Numbered from the stretch's first letter, positions 46,390 to 58,118 are shown. The stretch: 64,000 bases of DNA from Tetmemena sp. SeJ-2015 (GCA_027382625.1 JAJKFJ010022734.1:124001-188000); one strand, 5' to 3'. A program made the numbers and translations. Notes: a model not told the origin generated them from the letters alone.

Positions 46390-48901
46390 ACATTAAATCA
46401 ATTGAATACGGAGCTGTCTTACAACTACGAGTATCTAGGAAACTCAAGCAGACTGGTCATCACTCCCCTTACTGATAGATGCTATAGAACTCTCTGCGGA
46501 GCTCTTTACCTGAACTATGGAGGTGCACCAGAAGGACCCGCCGGAACTGGCAAGACAGAAACTGTCAAGGATCTCTCAAAAGCCCTCGCTCGTCAATCAC
46601 TCATAAAGATAAGAATATCTTGTATTTTAATGATAAATGATCATAATGTATTGTGTTCAACTGCTCTGATGGTCTTGACTACTTGCAGATGGCTAAGTTC
46701 TTCAAGGGACTGGCTTCATGCGGAGCCTGGTCTTGCTTCGACGAGTTCAACAGAATCGAACTCGAGGTGTTGTCTGTGATCGCCCAACAACTTCATACTA
46801 TCCAGCACGCTATTGATAAGAAGATGGAAAAATTTGACTTCGAAGGTTCAGTCATTCCTCTCAAGTTTACCTGTAACTGCTTTATTACCATGAACCCTGG
46901 TTACGCAGGCAGATCTGAACTGCCTGATAACCCATTTTTATTATAACTTTGCTTGCAAGTATTAATTTTAACTTGAAGGCTCTGTTCAGATCAGTGGCTA
47001 TGATGGTGCCCGACTATGCTATGATCGCAGAGATTTCCCTCTATTCTTATGGTTTCACTGACGCTAAGAACCTCGCCCAGAAGATTGTGACAACCTACAA
47101 GCTCTGCTCTGAGCAGCTTTCTTCACAGGATCATTATGACTATGGAATGAGAGCAGTCAAGTCAGTGCTCACTGCTGCTGGAAACCTTAAGAGAAAGTTC
47201 GTCGATGTAGATGAGAGCATTTACAAAGATAGCATGAATGTGTGTTGTCTATTCATTGTACCCTCTTAGTTATTTTCACTCTTAATGAAAATAGAAGGAT
47301 TATATTGTGATGTTGAGAGCCATTAACGATGTGAACTTGGCTAAGTTCTTGTCTCATGACTTGCCTCTCTTCAGAAATATCACCTCTGATTTGTTCCCAG
47401 GAGTTGTGCTCCCAGAACCTGACTATACCGACATGATGGCTTGCATGCGCAACTAGATGAAGATTCTCAACTTACAGGATGAGCCCTACTTCATTGACAA
47501 GATCATTCAGCTATATGAGATGGTGGTAGTGCGTCACGGACTCATGGTGGTCGGAAATCCTTTCGCAGGAAAGTCCTCAGCTATTAAAGTATTGGCTGGT
47601 GCACTCACAGAGTTGAATGAGAAAGGACTCATGGGAGAGATGAAGACTCACGTGTGCATCATTAATCCTAAGAGTATCACGATGGGTCAGCTTTATGGAA
47701 ACTTCGATGAGGTCTCTCACGATTGGTCTGACGGAGTATTAAGCCGTGTGGTATAGAGTTCTCGCTGCTTAGATGGACAAGAAAGATAGAAGATGGTTTA
47801 ATATTGATGATGTATCAGTTCCTCTACATAATTTTTAAGTATTGATGGTTGGTATTCGATGGACCAGTTGACGCTATTTGGATTGAGAACATGAATACCG
47901 TACTCGATGATAACAAGAAGCTTTGTCTCATGAGTGGTGAAATCATTCAGATGTCAGACAACATGAACATGATCTTCGAGCCCATGGACTTGGCAGTCGC
48001 CTCTCCAGCTACCGTCTCTCGCTGTGGTATGGTCTATATGGAGCCTCATCAAATGGGTTGGAGACCCATTCTCAATTCTTGGAAGAATAAACTACCTACT
48101 TGCTTCGGAGATGAGCACGTAAAGGTGATTCAAGAACTCGCAGATGTCATCATTCAGCCCTGCCTTGACTTCATCAGAAATGAATGCCACGAAACCACTC
48201 CAACTCAAGATCAAAATATAGTGCAAAGTCTCCTGCGCATCTGGAGATCTCTCCTCACTGTCTTTGATAACGAGCACTTCATCACTAATCTTGACAAGAA
48301 AGCAGTCCACTCAGTATCTCATTTTTGGAATACTTTAAGGATGTTGAACCTGATATTTGGAATTTCTTTTGCTATAATTGAGTCTTGCTTTGTATTCTCT
48401 GCAGTGTGGTCGTTATGCTGCTCTATCAACACCGAGTACAGAAGACCCTTCGACCAGCAATTCAAAAAGATCTGTAATGGAGAACTCGACCACGGAAAGA
48501 AGCTTCAGAAGAAGATCCTTCCCACCACCTTCGACAGAGGCACCATCTACGATTATGTCTACTTCCCAGAGAAGAACGAGTGGAAGCACTGGATGGACCT
48601 CGTAAACAAAGAGCAACTCGACAACTTCCCCAAGAACACCTAGGTTTAAGATATCATAGTCACCACTATTGACACTGTCAGATACAGCTTTCTACAGGAG
48701 CACTTTATCAAGCACGAGATCTTGTCTCTCTTCGTTGGACCTACTGGTACTGGTAAATCTGCTTATATCATGAATGTACTACTCAACAATCTTAAGATAT
48801 TATCCATCTTAATTTATGTTATTTTTGAATAGAAGAATCTGAACAAAGAAAAATTCATGACTATCGAAGTTGGATTCTCTGCTCAGACTCAAGCAAATCA
48901 G
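46390..48901 (+). CDS. DNAH: Dynein heavy chain, block 2: AAA1 to start of AAA3 (plus strand)
   Basis: Motor core of an axonemal dynein heavy chain. [20 protein letters not shown] is the canonical start of AAA1; [10 protein letters not shown] its Walker A (46,537), CFDEFNRIE its Walker [14 protein letters not shown] its sensor region. AAA2 has [12 protein letters not shown] (about 47,552) and [17 protein letters not shown]3 has [13 protein letters not shown] (48,740). Two TAG codons read as Gln (e.g. MRNQMKIL). Five IESs are removed to give this reading, and a probable sixth lies about 48,310-48,395. One base is missing near 47,752. The block ends at an intron donor (48,902) after SAQTQANQ, and the protein continues on the opposite strand at 50,989. 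ATGs near the left edge (46,342) precede homology and are not the gene start, since the linker must come first. Confidence 0.9.
46595..46647. other. IES in dynein AAA1, pointer AAT
   Basis: AAT at 46,595-46,597 and 46,645-46,647. Removing 50 bp gives [18 protein letters not shown], the family consensus. Confidence 0.9.
46928..46972. other. IES in dynein AAA1, pointer TAAC
   Basis: TAAC at 46,928-46,931 and 46,969-46,972. Removing 41 bp restores [17 protein letters not shown]. No GT-AG ends, so not an intron. Confidence 0.92.
47228..47300. other. IES in dynein AAA1-AAA2, pointer GAT
   Basis: GAT at 47,228-47,230 and 47,298-47,300. Removing 70 bp joins ESIYKD to [13 protein letters not shown]. 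Confidence 0.85.
47792..47850. other. IES in dynein AAA2, pointer GATGGTT
   Basis: A 7-bp repeat at 47,792-47,798 and 47,844-47,850. Removing 52 bp restores [15 protein letters not shown], the AAA2 Walker B region. Confidence 0.92.
48794..48835. other. IES in dynein AAA3, pointer AAG
   Basis: AAG at 48,794-48,796 and 48,833-48,835. Removing 39 bp joins LLNNLK to NLNKEKFMT. Confidence 0.8.
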
Positions 48902-48902
48902 G

Positions 48903-48912
48903 TAAGACTAAA
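48903..48912 (+). repeat. Inversion pointer TAAGACTAAA, plus-strand copy
   Basis: Lies at the start of an intron (GT at 48,902-48,903) just after AAA3 residues SAQTQANQ. Its inverted partner is at 51,029-51,038. Recombination at this 10-bp pointer builds a complete 50-nt GT-AG intron and joins the plus-strand to the minus-strand coding block. Confidence 0.85.
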
Positions 48913-48954
48913 TAATAAGTATCTTGACAATTCTCAGAGCATGATATATTTTTG

Positions 48955-50989
48955 TTGATGCCTCGATGAGCTTGGGTTGTAGGTCTTCAAGTTCCTTTTG
49001 CATCTTAGAGACGTTTGCCTCTGTGGAGATAAGACAGTTATAACCATGCTTCATATCTGTTCTTAAGAGCCATGATCTCCTCTCTCTTCTCCTTCAAGAT
49101 AGTCTTGAAAGTAGTGATCAACTCCAAATAAGAGTACAAATGTCATTATAATATGTGGATGTGCAATATAAGAGGTAGGGGTGACATAGTAGAAGCGTCT
49201 GAGCTCAGCTTTGAACCTATCAGCGGCGTGGGCTGTGGATTCATGGAAGTGCTGCACCAGCAACACGCACTCATGTCTTACCTGAGCCTCCATATCAATT
49301 TCTGCGAGGAATCTCTTCGCCACAGATTCAAGAGCGTCCTTGGGCCACTCAGAGAACCAATCGATGGTTGTGCAGTTCACAAGAGATAAAATTGATGGAA
49401 AATGTTTGAGATGGGAAGTTTCTGACTCTAGATCTGAAGGACTCTCCAATAGGTGAGAAGCACAGCACGATGTGTAGCTTCTTTCTGCATCGTTCGACGA
49501 AGAATGAGAACAGTTGGGCAGGAGTGCCATCAGGGCATCTATTCTCAGCTTTTGCAGCAGGTCTCACTAGCTCGCAGACGTCTGCCTTCTCATCAGCAGG
49601 GAAGAGATTGGGGATTTCACCTGTGTTGAGGATGTTATTGACATCTTCCAAGAATCCTTCCTCCTTGATTTGCACATCAGTGAATATGAAAGAGGTGGTG
49701 TTGCCCTTGCCTCCGCACATTCTCAGCAAGTTCTTCATGTCGTCTCTCCACTCTTGCATTCTGTAGTTATCAAGAAAGAATGAATGCATGTGATTGGTGA
49801 AGTTCTTCTTGATTTCCACTTGATAGACTTCCATGTCACCCATCTTTGAGGCAAGTCTGGTTAGGGACTGTCTACCTGATCCTCCTACTCCTACCAACAG
49901 GGCGTGACCACCTGGCTGCTTGAGGATTCTGCTCACTCTGAGTAAGTGCTCGAGAGCGAAGGCAAACAGCACCAGCTCCATAGGCTTCTCAGACATCATG
50001 TTGTACTGGGAGAGAGCTTCCTCACAGCAATATACATCATGATACTTAAATTTTGAGCAAGCTTGAGCTTTTCTTTGTCAGTGATTTCTTCATAGGGGCG
50101 TTCTGCCATACCGAAGGGAGTGAGTACATCTCCAAAGATGAGTCCTCTGATCTCATCAAGAGTCTCCACCTTGCCGTTCTTGTCAGTGTCCAAGTGTTGG
50201 AAGATTATGTCGAAGTTGCCTGCGAATATCAAGCAAGTGTGAGTAAGATTAAATTGAATGGAGCTCTGACTGTGTCCTTGACAGTTTGAAGCATCCAGAG
50301 TCTGTCTTCGTTATTGATGAGTCTATCTCCAAACACTCTGAATATTTCATGAGCCCAGAGACGGATGCACACGTCAGTGTTGGGGATTTGGTTTCTGCCG
50401 GCCATGCAGATACCGCAGATGACCTTACTGAAGTCTCTCAAGTTGAAGGTGTAGTGAGACTTCATAGGCGTGGGCTTGAGATCTTCCTGGATCTTCTGAT
50501 AGATCTTGAGTGTGCTTGAGACAATCTTTCCCTCCATGTTCTGAACGTCAGGATTGAAATTAAAGATGCGGAAGTACCACTTCAAAATAGTTCTGAAGAT
50601 GTTATTCATCGTGTTCTCATCGAAAATTGCAAACGCAACAATCATCTCACACTTTATAATGGGCTCATTAATTAGGAAGCGGGGTTATGAATGTTGAAGT
50701 GGCGTTGGAATCTTGGGGTGATGAAGGTCTTGCCCCCACCTGGGGGTCCCATAGCAGTAATTACCATGGTGTCGATGATGTTTCTGAAGGGATGCTTGTT
50801 ATCCTTGCGTTCGTACCAACCGCCTTGATCAACAAGTTGTCTGAGGATTTCAATGGGTGGCTGGGCGCCATAAGACTCCTTCTTAGGCATGTTGAGGTCA
50901 TCAACGAAGATGACGCACCTCATTCCGAACTTGGGTCCGAAGTAGTCCTTTCTTCTCTTGTCCAGTTTCAGGTCAATGATATCTTGCAC
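48955..50989 (-). CDS. DNAH: Dynein heavy chain, block 3: AAA3 to stalk start (minus strand)
   Basis: Starts at 50,989 after an intron acceptor TAG and continues the plus-strand block as [22 protein letters not shown]3 Walker [12 protein letters not shown] and the [14 protein letters not shown] motif follow. AAA4 carries [15 protein letters not shown] (Walker A, about 49,885) and [20 protein letters not shown]. The block ends in coiled-coil 1 of the microtubule-binding stalk ([11 protein letters not shown], about 48,965). IESs at 49,128 and 49,383. Frame slips lie near 49,048 (one extra base between NRYE and HGYN), 50,240 and 50,650. The stalk tip and return coil are not found in the window. 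Confidence 0.9.
49128..49174. other. IES in dynein block 3, pointer ATAAGAG
   Basis: A 7-bp repeat (CTCTTAT on the coding strand) at 49,128-49,134 and 49,168-49,174. Removing 40 bp restores [14 protein letters not shown], the conserved start of the stalk. Confidence 0.9.
49383..49412. other. IES in dynein AAA4, pointer GAGAT
   Basis: GAGAT at 49,383-49,387 and 49,408-49,412. Removing 25 bp restores [19 protein letters not shown]. Confidence 0.92.
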
Positions 50990-51028
50990 CTACAAAGCAA
51001 TTAGCATTCATTAATCCACACTATAATG

Positions 51029-51038
51029 TTTAGTCTTA
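51029..51038 (-). repeat. Inversion pointer TAAGACTAAA, minus-strand copy
   Basis: Reverse complement of 48,903-48,912. On the minus strand it is followed by 39 nt of intron containing TGCTAATTG (branch-like) and ending TTTGTAG at 50,990. Confidence 0.85.
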
Positions 51039-51069
51039 TCAAAGCTATAAAAATGATGCAGTGACGATT

Positions 51070-54000
51070 CAAGAATTGTAAATTGGTTTCCCATTGAGTG
51101 ATCTCCTTCAGGAACACCTTGGCGTAGGGGGAACCCTTCATAGTCTAGGTCTTGATAATTCAATTAGCAATAACGAAATCTAAAGCTAAAATATTTTACT
51201 CTATGAATGTGGTCATCAAGTAGTGCTTGGATAAGTTCAATGGCTTCTCCATCTAGGATGTAAGAGCCCTTCCAGTCTTTGCAAGCAAACTCCATGGGAG
51301 CCCAATCGTCGTTCATCTTCATGAGGGTCTTCTCGTTGGAGTACTCCTTGCTGGCAGTCTCACTGATGTCCTCCAGCTTGTCCTTGTACTGCTCGATCTG
51401 CAGGTCTCTGAGAGTCTTAAGCTTCTCATTCTTCTCGATGGGTTTCTCTATCAGCTTCCTGATCTCCTCCATGTGGCGAGGCTTAAGTCCAGGGTTGCAG
51501 AGGGAACGAATGATAGGGAGGTAGTCTCTGAACCTTGTCAAGTCACTCTTGATGTCGTTGGCGATCTTCTCTGGCTTAGTCATTCTTGATGCGCTGAATC
51601 GGTTAATCAACTTCAACACTAATAGCAACAACCTCACACTAGTTATATTAAACTTGTTTGAGGTGTTGAACATCTGCTTGTGGTCCTTCTCCACCTCCTC
51701 TGGGTCCAACTTGAACAGCTCGCCCTCATTCCAGAGAGTGTTTCTGAAGTTATAGTCTTTCACCAACTTCCAAAGCTCCTCATAGGGCTTGATGGCTTGC
51801 TTGCACTCATCATCAGAGGGTACTCGCTGATGGGGAAGTCCAGGTCGGCCTCCTGCTCATTGATGCGCACCATCTCCTCAGTAAGCTGCTGCAACTTGGC
51901 GTTGATGTTGGCGATCATCTTGTTGTACTCGTCTTCCTTCTTCTTGTTCTCGTAGTCCTTGAACTTGTCCACGTCCTGCTTGATCTCCTCCAGCATCTCG
52001 GTGAACTCCCTCTTCTACTTGACGAGAGCGTTCTCGATGTCCACTCTCTCAGTCTTCAGCTTGTTCTCTTGCATCTCCACCATTGAGTTCAGTTTGCAAG
52101 TCTAGACATAGAAAACATAAAATAAAAAATTAAATTAATTATATTCTTTTATGTTAAATAGGCTGAGTTGACTGAGCGAGTTTGGTCTTCAGGTACCTTG
52201 TAGCGAGGGTTATTGTAGAGGAGGATGAGCCACTCGATGAGGTCGTTGTAGTCGCTCACAAGGGACTACTTGCGGATGATCTTGATCTCCTCCAGCTCCT
52301 TCTCCATGGACACCAGCTTCTTGGAGGTGTCGGCCTTGTTGGCGAAGGATTCGTTAATACCCTTAACAGCTTGGATGATAGAAGCTGAGGACTCTGTGAA
52401 CACGTAGTCAGCGATGCGGTTGAGGATGCGGTCGATCAAGTCCTCACACTCGCGCATAGCTTGTTGTTTAGATCGCGCAGTCGATGAGGAACATGTTCAT
52501 GCGGATCTCAAAGGGCATGTTGGTGCGGATCTCCCTGATAGTGTCCTCATATTTATTGATCTCAGCGAGGAAGGCCTCTCTTTTGTAAGGTCCCTCGTTT
52601 AGGAAGTGCTCAATACGAGCCTTCTCCTTCAAGATGAAGAGGTAGTTGTCGTAAACGTGGAGGGCCTCCTCAACTGTGTCGATGTTGTGCTCCAGGATGT
52701 CATGGATCTCGTTCTAGGCGTTTCTCACTAAGTCATCCTCGATGGGCACGTCCCACAAGTGCATCTTGTCACATTAAATAGAGCTAATGAAGAATGATAT
52801 CACTTCTGGCTATGGTGTTCTCAGGTCTGGGTAGATTCTAACTCTGCTGCACTATAAGCTCCACAATCTTAAAAATTAAGTTATCTTCTCAAGGTCTCTC
52901 TTGACAACGTTAAGTTGATCTGAGAAGGTGATTCTCTGACCGTCTACTGTGAGTTTGAGGATGAGGAAACTGTCTTCGAAGGGAGAGTCTGGGTCGTACT
53001 CTCTCTTGATGATCTCCTGTGGAGTGGGGTAATCATTCTTCTTGAATCTTCTGAAGAACTCCACGTAAGACTTGACTGACTTAGTAATGAGTTCTCTAAC
53101 TTGGTTGGCCATGAGAGTGGCAACTGACTCAAAGAAAGTCTTAGTCTGGTCCTTGTCCAAGTTCTCTAGCTCCTCTCTCAAGATATCCACAGCGCTCTTG
53201 TTCCAGTCTGAGCTCAGCAGGCCCTTGACCTTGTTCATCTAGTTATCTTGCTGCTCGAGGAACTAGACCAAGAACACTGGCTCCTCACGGGGTGCTGGCA
53301 GCTTCACAAAGAGGTAGTTCTCGTATTCCTGCCACAGCTTCATGAGCTCAAGAGTGGCCTAGGAGCAGATGCACAAGTTCTCACTCATCAACATGCGAGC
53401 CATCATCACGTTGTGCTTCCACTCTTCGTTGGGTTCGATGCCCTTGTAGAAGTCATCACCCCAGTCGATGGGTTGGTTCAAGACCTATTGGATACCAAGT
53501 CTGCGCATCTCATTGTCGTCCTTGAGGATATAGTCGAGGATACTCTTCCTCACTGAATCGAAATAGTCCTTGTTGATCTCGTTCAGCATGCTGTCAATCA
53601 AGTACTCGATGCGGTCCTTCTCGACTGCGTGCAAGTCTCCTGGGATCAGTTTAACATGAAATGATTGATTTGAGTTCAATGATATGGCTGAGCCAGTATT
53701 GTCTAATGGGAGCGATCACATCTACTGAGATCTCATTTTCAACGTACTGTCTGTACCTCTGGTAGGAGATCTTTCTAGCTTGGATTCTCTTTCTGTCAGC
53801 ATTCTTGGGGTTGAGCACACCCTCGTACTCTTCTCTCTCATCAGCGGGTTCCACATCATCGTTGCTCACGATGTCTAGCTTGGTGCCAGTGTCGTTAACG
53901 TCCTTATACTTTATGGTTCTGGTGTCAGTGTCGATGTAGAAACCCTTTCCAGAAGGAGTGAAGTTGGTTCCAATTCTGTGGCAAACTGAGAAGTAGTGGC

Positions 54001-55018
54001 GTTGAGATGAAATAGGTGCAGCTAAGGTGCGACTGAAGGGATCAATCACAGGAGGGTATCTGCTTAGGGCTTTAGTAGGCTTCTTGAAGGAAAGGGCCAT
54101 AAGCTTGGCAGGGTCATTTGCAAGCAGTGAGAACTCTTAATTCTTAGCCATGGGGTCATCGCCTGCTCCAAGTAGATCACTAGAGATCTTTCCTTCTCCG
54201 AAAGGCTTTTTGAATCTTCTAGTAGGAGACTCGTTGTTAGCCCCGCTTATCATAGTTCCTGGAATGTTGGATCTGAACATGGATCCTTGGAGGTGACCTC
54301 CATAAGAGCCCATGCTTCCTTAGAGCTTGGAGCCCATCATCTGTGTGAAGCTTCTCCAAAGTTTCCGAGTGCCATTGGCTTCATAGAGCCTGACTTGTAT
54401 TTGTCAGAGGCTCCTCCCAGGTCCATGAGTGACTTAACGGTTTGCTTTCCTTGGAAGGCTGAGGGCTTTTGCTTGTTAAGTGAGGCATAGATGACTTGTC
54501 TGCCGATGGAGGAGAACTTTCCAAACTCTTGGAGATCAATCTCCACGTTCTGGCTTTCAGTCATGAGGTCTCCAATGAGCTAGAACATGTTATTGAGGCT
54601 GCTCTGGAGTTGTTGCTTGTCCAGGCCAGCGCTCTTAGCCATGGCTGGGTAGTTAGGCTTGACTGTGGGGTCCATGACTATGTTTGACTGTCCGTCCAAC
54701 TCAGATTAGCCTGACTTGTAGTTGAGGCCATGAGTTTGGAGGAAGTGCCCTGACAGTCTAATATAGATCACTTTCATGTTCTCTCTTATCGCTTAGAAGC
54801 CAACCACACCTGTAAAAATGAGTGGTAAGATAAATAGTTTGCAAAGGTAAAGTTAGTGGGAATAGTTGAAACTGCCATTTTAGGAAGAAGAATAAATTTA
54901 AATTTAATGGCCTATTTATTAACCACCACCTCCAAAAGAGGCTCAAAGTTGGCTAAAACTTACCAAAAGCTGGCACGTTCACTGCTCTATTCAGCTCTAT
55001 CTGACTCAGGCACCATCT
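51070..55018 (-). CDS. DNAH: Dynein heavy chain, block 1: N-terminal domain, tail and first half of linker
   Basis: Reads right to left. A first exon (to 54,964; NRAVNVPAFG) and a 154-nt GT-AG intron (54,810-54,963) lead into VVGFQAI...FLQTHGL and VEIDLQEFGKFSSIGRQV, which match the tandem HU-like (CCDC81) domains. A Ser/Gly-rich stretch follows, then DPFSRTLAAP...HRIGTNF, then a dynein tail (VENEISVDVIAPIRQYWLSH, SVRKSILDYILKDDNEMRR) typical of single-headed inner-arm chains such as DNAH3/7/12, and the linker start (YLPIIRSLCNPGLKPRH; SPYAKVFLKEITQWETN) ending about 51,070. IESs: 51,157, 51,609, 52,091, 52,866 and 53,648. Frame slips near 51,830, 52,465 and 54,345. The true start codon is unclear; sequence just before 54,964-55,018 looks like another intron end. 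Confidence 0.85.
51157..51208. other. IES in dynein linker, pointer AAT
   Basis: AAT at 51,157-51,159 and 51,206-51,208. Removing 49 bp joins LLDDHI to IKTQTMKGSP, the conserved linker sequence. Confidence 0.85.
51609..51655. other. IES in dynein linker, pointer AACTT
   Basis: AACTT at 51,609-51,613 and 51,651-51,655. Removing 42 bp joins MFNTSNK to LINRFSASR. Confidence 0.88.
52091..52169. other. IES in dynein tail, pointer AGTT
   Basis: AGTT at 52,091-52,094 and 52,166-52,169. Removing 75 bp joins LAQST to ELNSMVEMQENK. Confidence 0.8.
52866..52887. other. 17-bp IES in dynein tail, pointer ATCTT
   Basis: ATCTT at 52,866-52,870 and 52,883-52,887. Removing only 17 bp restores RDLEKIVELIVQQSQNLP. 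Confidence 0.8.
53648..53676. other. IES in dynein tail, pointer AGTT
   Basis: AGTT at 53,648-53,651 and 53,673-53,676. Removing 25 bp joins YWLSHIIEL to IPGDLHAVEKD. Confidence 0.88.
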
Positions 55019-55116
55019 AAAAACAAACCATTAAGGATAAAGTTAGAAACATATATCTAATTTATTGACAGGCCTATTTACAAGAAAGATTTTATTGAAG
55101 GAATAAATTTAAGTGC

Positions 55117-58100
55117 TCATAAGTTTTAAGCTATAAGTTATTTATATTTGGACTTAGCAGAGTTAAAGTAGGACTTCTCCTCACAGTGACTCAGCAAATA
55201 AGGATGACACTCGACTATAAAGCCCTTCAAAAACTCATTCCCCTCCCTTTATAAAATGCCTTTTGCCTTTCGCTTCTTTCTTTTCTTTGATGCAGGTTGA
55301 ATGCCATCTTTAGGAATATTTAATAACTCTGGAAGTTGCATTTTAAAATTCGTTTGAGCTTCATCTCCTATTCTGGAAGTTTAAATTATTTTAAGGCTGC
55401 TTTGACTATGCTTGCGAAATAGATCCAGCAAATAAATTTACATGGCTTTAAAAATATTGAAATAGATCTGTAGATTAGCGTTCTTTCTCTCTCGCGCTTC
55501 ATATCTAGCCTTTGACTACATTCGTGTCCACTGTGCTTTTCAAAAGCAGAGCCTTACTCTTGTACTTGTCTAGAATAGCTTAGAATTACTCTTTAGTCAT
55601 AGTTTGGTTCTATTCCTCAGTCTTTTCACTCTACAAACCTCCTTTATTACTATTACGACTAAGCATATTTTGATTCCTGGTGTGATTATTAGCTACTGCT
55701 AATTTAGGTTTGCTTATTCGGCAAGGCCTTTGCCAAATTCTAAGAATTGGAGAGCATCACTATTGCTAATATATAACTATAAATAAACTATAGAGTCATC
55801 TTGATTATCCTTTCGGTAGTTAGAGAGATACTTGCTCCTCACCCTCTCCTTGATCTTTGACTGCAAAGAGGCTTTAAGTTTCTTCTCCTCCTCTATTTTA
55901 GCAAGTGTCTACTCAGAGTCTTGCTCTCTCTTTGCAATTAGTGAAGTTGTTGTTTATTGAGGTTCGATTGTTGACTAGTTCAATTAAGGAGGCAAATTGC
56001 CTTTGGTAGTGAAGTAGTGATTGCTGAATTTACTTCCTAAACGTATCGGCTGCTATTGATCTTTGTTGCTTGAGAGGTAAACAGAAGCATTAGAGTCAGG
56101 ATGCTTAAGGAGCAAAGCAGACTTGTTTGACGACTGTCTTATCCCAAAGTCAGTTCCTTTAGATCTCAGCATGTTTAGGATAGCTCGAGAAGGCGGGCTA
56201 CTAGCATCTTACAGCTCCTTCCGTAAAAACTTCAAACATCAAATTAAATTCAAAATGAGACTGATACTTCTTCGCTAATTTTTCAAACTGCTTTTGCGAT
56301 GTTTAGTTATCATCAAATTAAAAAATGAAGTTAAAATCCTGAGTTACATATTTATAATGGCGATAATACTCTTAAGCCCAGTAGATCCTAAACTAGATCT
56401 CACTTTAATAGGTGGAAGTAAATCTAGATGCTCTGATTTTATATCCTTGTCTTATTTATCATTCGCCCTGTCTGCTTAGAGGCCCTAAGTTCCCTATCCT
56501 CCTAAAGCATCAACCTAATTTTCATTAGTTGTAGATATAGTCTGATGGTTAGAGTCAACGACCACAGACTTATTAGTTGGAACATGAGTTCGGACCATTA
56601 TTGAACTGAACGAGGACTCTGTATTACCATGATGCCTCTCCTTCGAATGAAAAAGCCTGTCCTTTCTGAGATTGATGGATGTATAGTTAAGCGAGCCATA
56701 AGGATCCCCAGTTTTCTTAATGTACGTAAAATCGGGAGTTACATCTTTTTAGAAAGCTCTCTTTCGCTTACTTCTCTTGATCCTCACTTGAGAGTTTGTA
56801 CTTCCCTCGTTTTAAATAGAGATGATCACATCGTCTGCTGCATTTTAATCTTCTTAGATTCTAATCTCTGGCTCTATAGTGCGATATTGAGTTTTGTCCT
56901 GATCACTAGTCATAGACATCCCTTCACGTTTCATTTTTAGATTCTTGATGCTTGCTACTCTCTCACCCATGCTCTTCCCTCTTCCTCCCTTCTTAGTTTT
57001 CCTACTATCACTCTCTCGCCGGAAGAGTTTAGCTGCTCTTGTGGTAACAGCTGAGGGTTGGAAGAAACATTTTAAAGTTGGGCTTGAGAGCTTGAAGCCT
57101 CTAGCTTAAGAGCTTTGAAGAGAGAACTGTTTTGCTTTTTCAAAGCCTACATCTAATAAGGATGAATGTTGAATGCAGAGACTGGCACATGACCTCCATT
57201 TTAAGCTTAAACGAGTAAAAAATAAGATTCTTTCTTTATGATAATCTAGCTTTTTGTGTATCCAAAATCACACCCTTCTTATCAATGATGCCTTGATTTA
57301 CAAGAGTTTGATAGGTGCTCTTTCTCTCGAAAAATCTAGCAAGGTGCCTATCTTGCAACGAGTCATAATGGTTTGCATTGATCTTCGTTTGCTAATATAG
57401 GTAGGGGATAGCCACCCCATCGAGGATAAAGTCTGATCTGGAGGAGTGGTTTTAGTTCTTAGTGAGCTGTTCTTGTACCTTCTCTTAGGAGAGTATTGTT
57501 AAGCGTGTTTCAGTCTTTTGAGACTCTGTTTATTGTGGAGTATTGAAGGATCAGGAGAGGGTGATGCGTTTCTTGGCTGAGAGTCTGTGGTTCTATATTA
57601 CGAATATCTGCACCCAAACCCTTTTCAGCATTTGGAGTGGGGTCATTTACTTATTATCATGCATCTTAAGCAACTACAGAAGAATGAGTTTCTTATAAGA
57701 GAGAAGTTTAGTCTTACTATATTCTGCTAAGTTGTAACAGAAGGTGGATCTTAGTTTCTTTCCATGCCGACGATATTCTTAATTAATTAAATAATACCTT
57801 CAATCTAAAAAATAATTCTCTGAATTGAATTTAGAGGATAAAGTTTGACATGAAGAAATTGGGGCAGCCCCAAACCCAAAGACATTGCTAGTAGCTTTGG
57901 GAATATCGTTTGAGAATAGTGGTTGATCTTACTTTGAAAAGGCGTTCCAACAGAGGGCGTAGGTGGCCTGACTGATCAATTAACCAACGGTATTGCTATC
58001 GCCTCGGAAGTTTCTATTTAAACAAGGTAAAATTTTAAATCGCTCACCTCTCCACGCATTCTGTGAAGAGTCGTTCCAGGTCGAAGTAACTCAATCCTTA

Positions 58101-58118
58101 TTACTAGTTACGTTCCAT
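55117..58118 (-). CDS. Unrecognised Gln/Lys-rich protein, partly coiled coil
   Basis: Start ATG at 58,118 (MERNQQQGLSYFDLERLF), a 34-nt intron (58,014-58,047), and TGA stop at 55,117-55,119 after KYKQLIAQNL. Coding quality is clear where TAA and TAG are read as Gln: DGVAIPYLYQQTKINANHYD and DRHLARFFERKSTYQTL about 57,290-57,430; a charged helical stretch (AKIEEEKKLKASLQSK, RVRSKYLSNYRKD) about 55,790-55,930; MTKEQFQAILDKYKSKA about 55,550; and a C-terminal part with PELLNIPKDGIQPASKKRKK (basic, nuclear-signal-like). Several frame changes (near 57,690, 57,830 and 55,505) mark introns, IESs or indels not resolved here. It lies between two dynein blocks on the same strand and is a separate gene, because it has its own start and stop. 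No family recognised. Confidence 0.65.

Noticed and set aside
46342..46390. ATG at 46,342 as the start of a short P-loop protein
   Set aside because: Homology begins near 46,390 in mid-dynein (AAA1), which always follows a linker. The ATG is simply the first one in the open frame.
46928..46972. Treating the inserts in dynein as ordinary introns
   Set aside because: Most lack GT and AG ends and all are bounded by direct repeats, one copy of which is kept in the restored codon. A minority do have true GT-AG introns and were kept apart.
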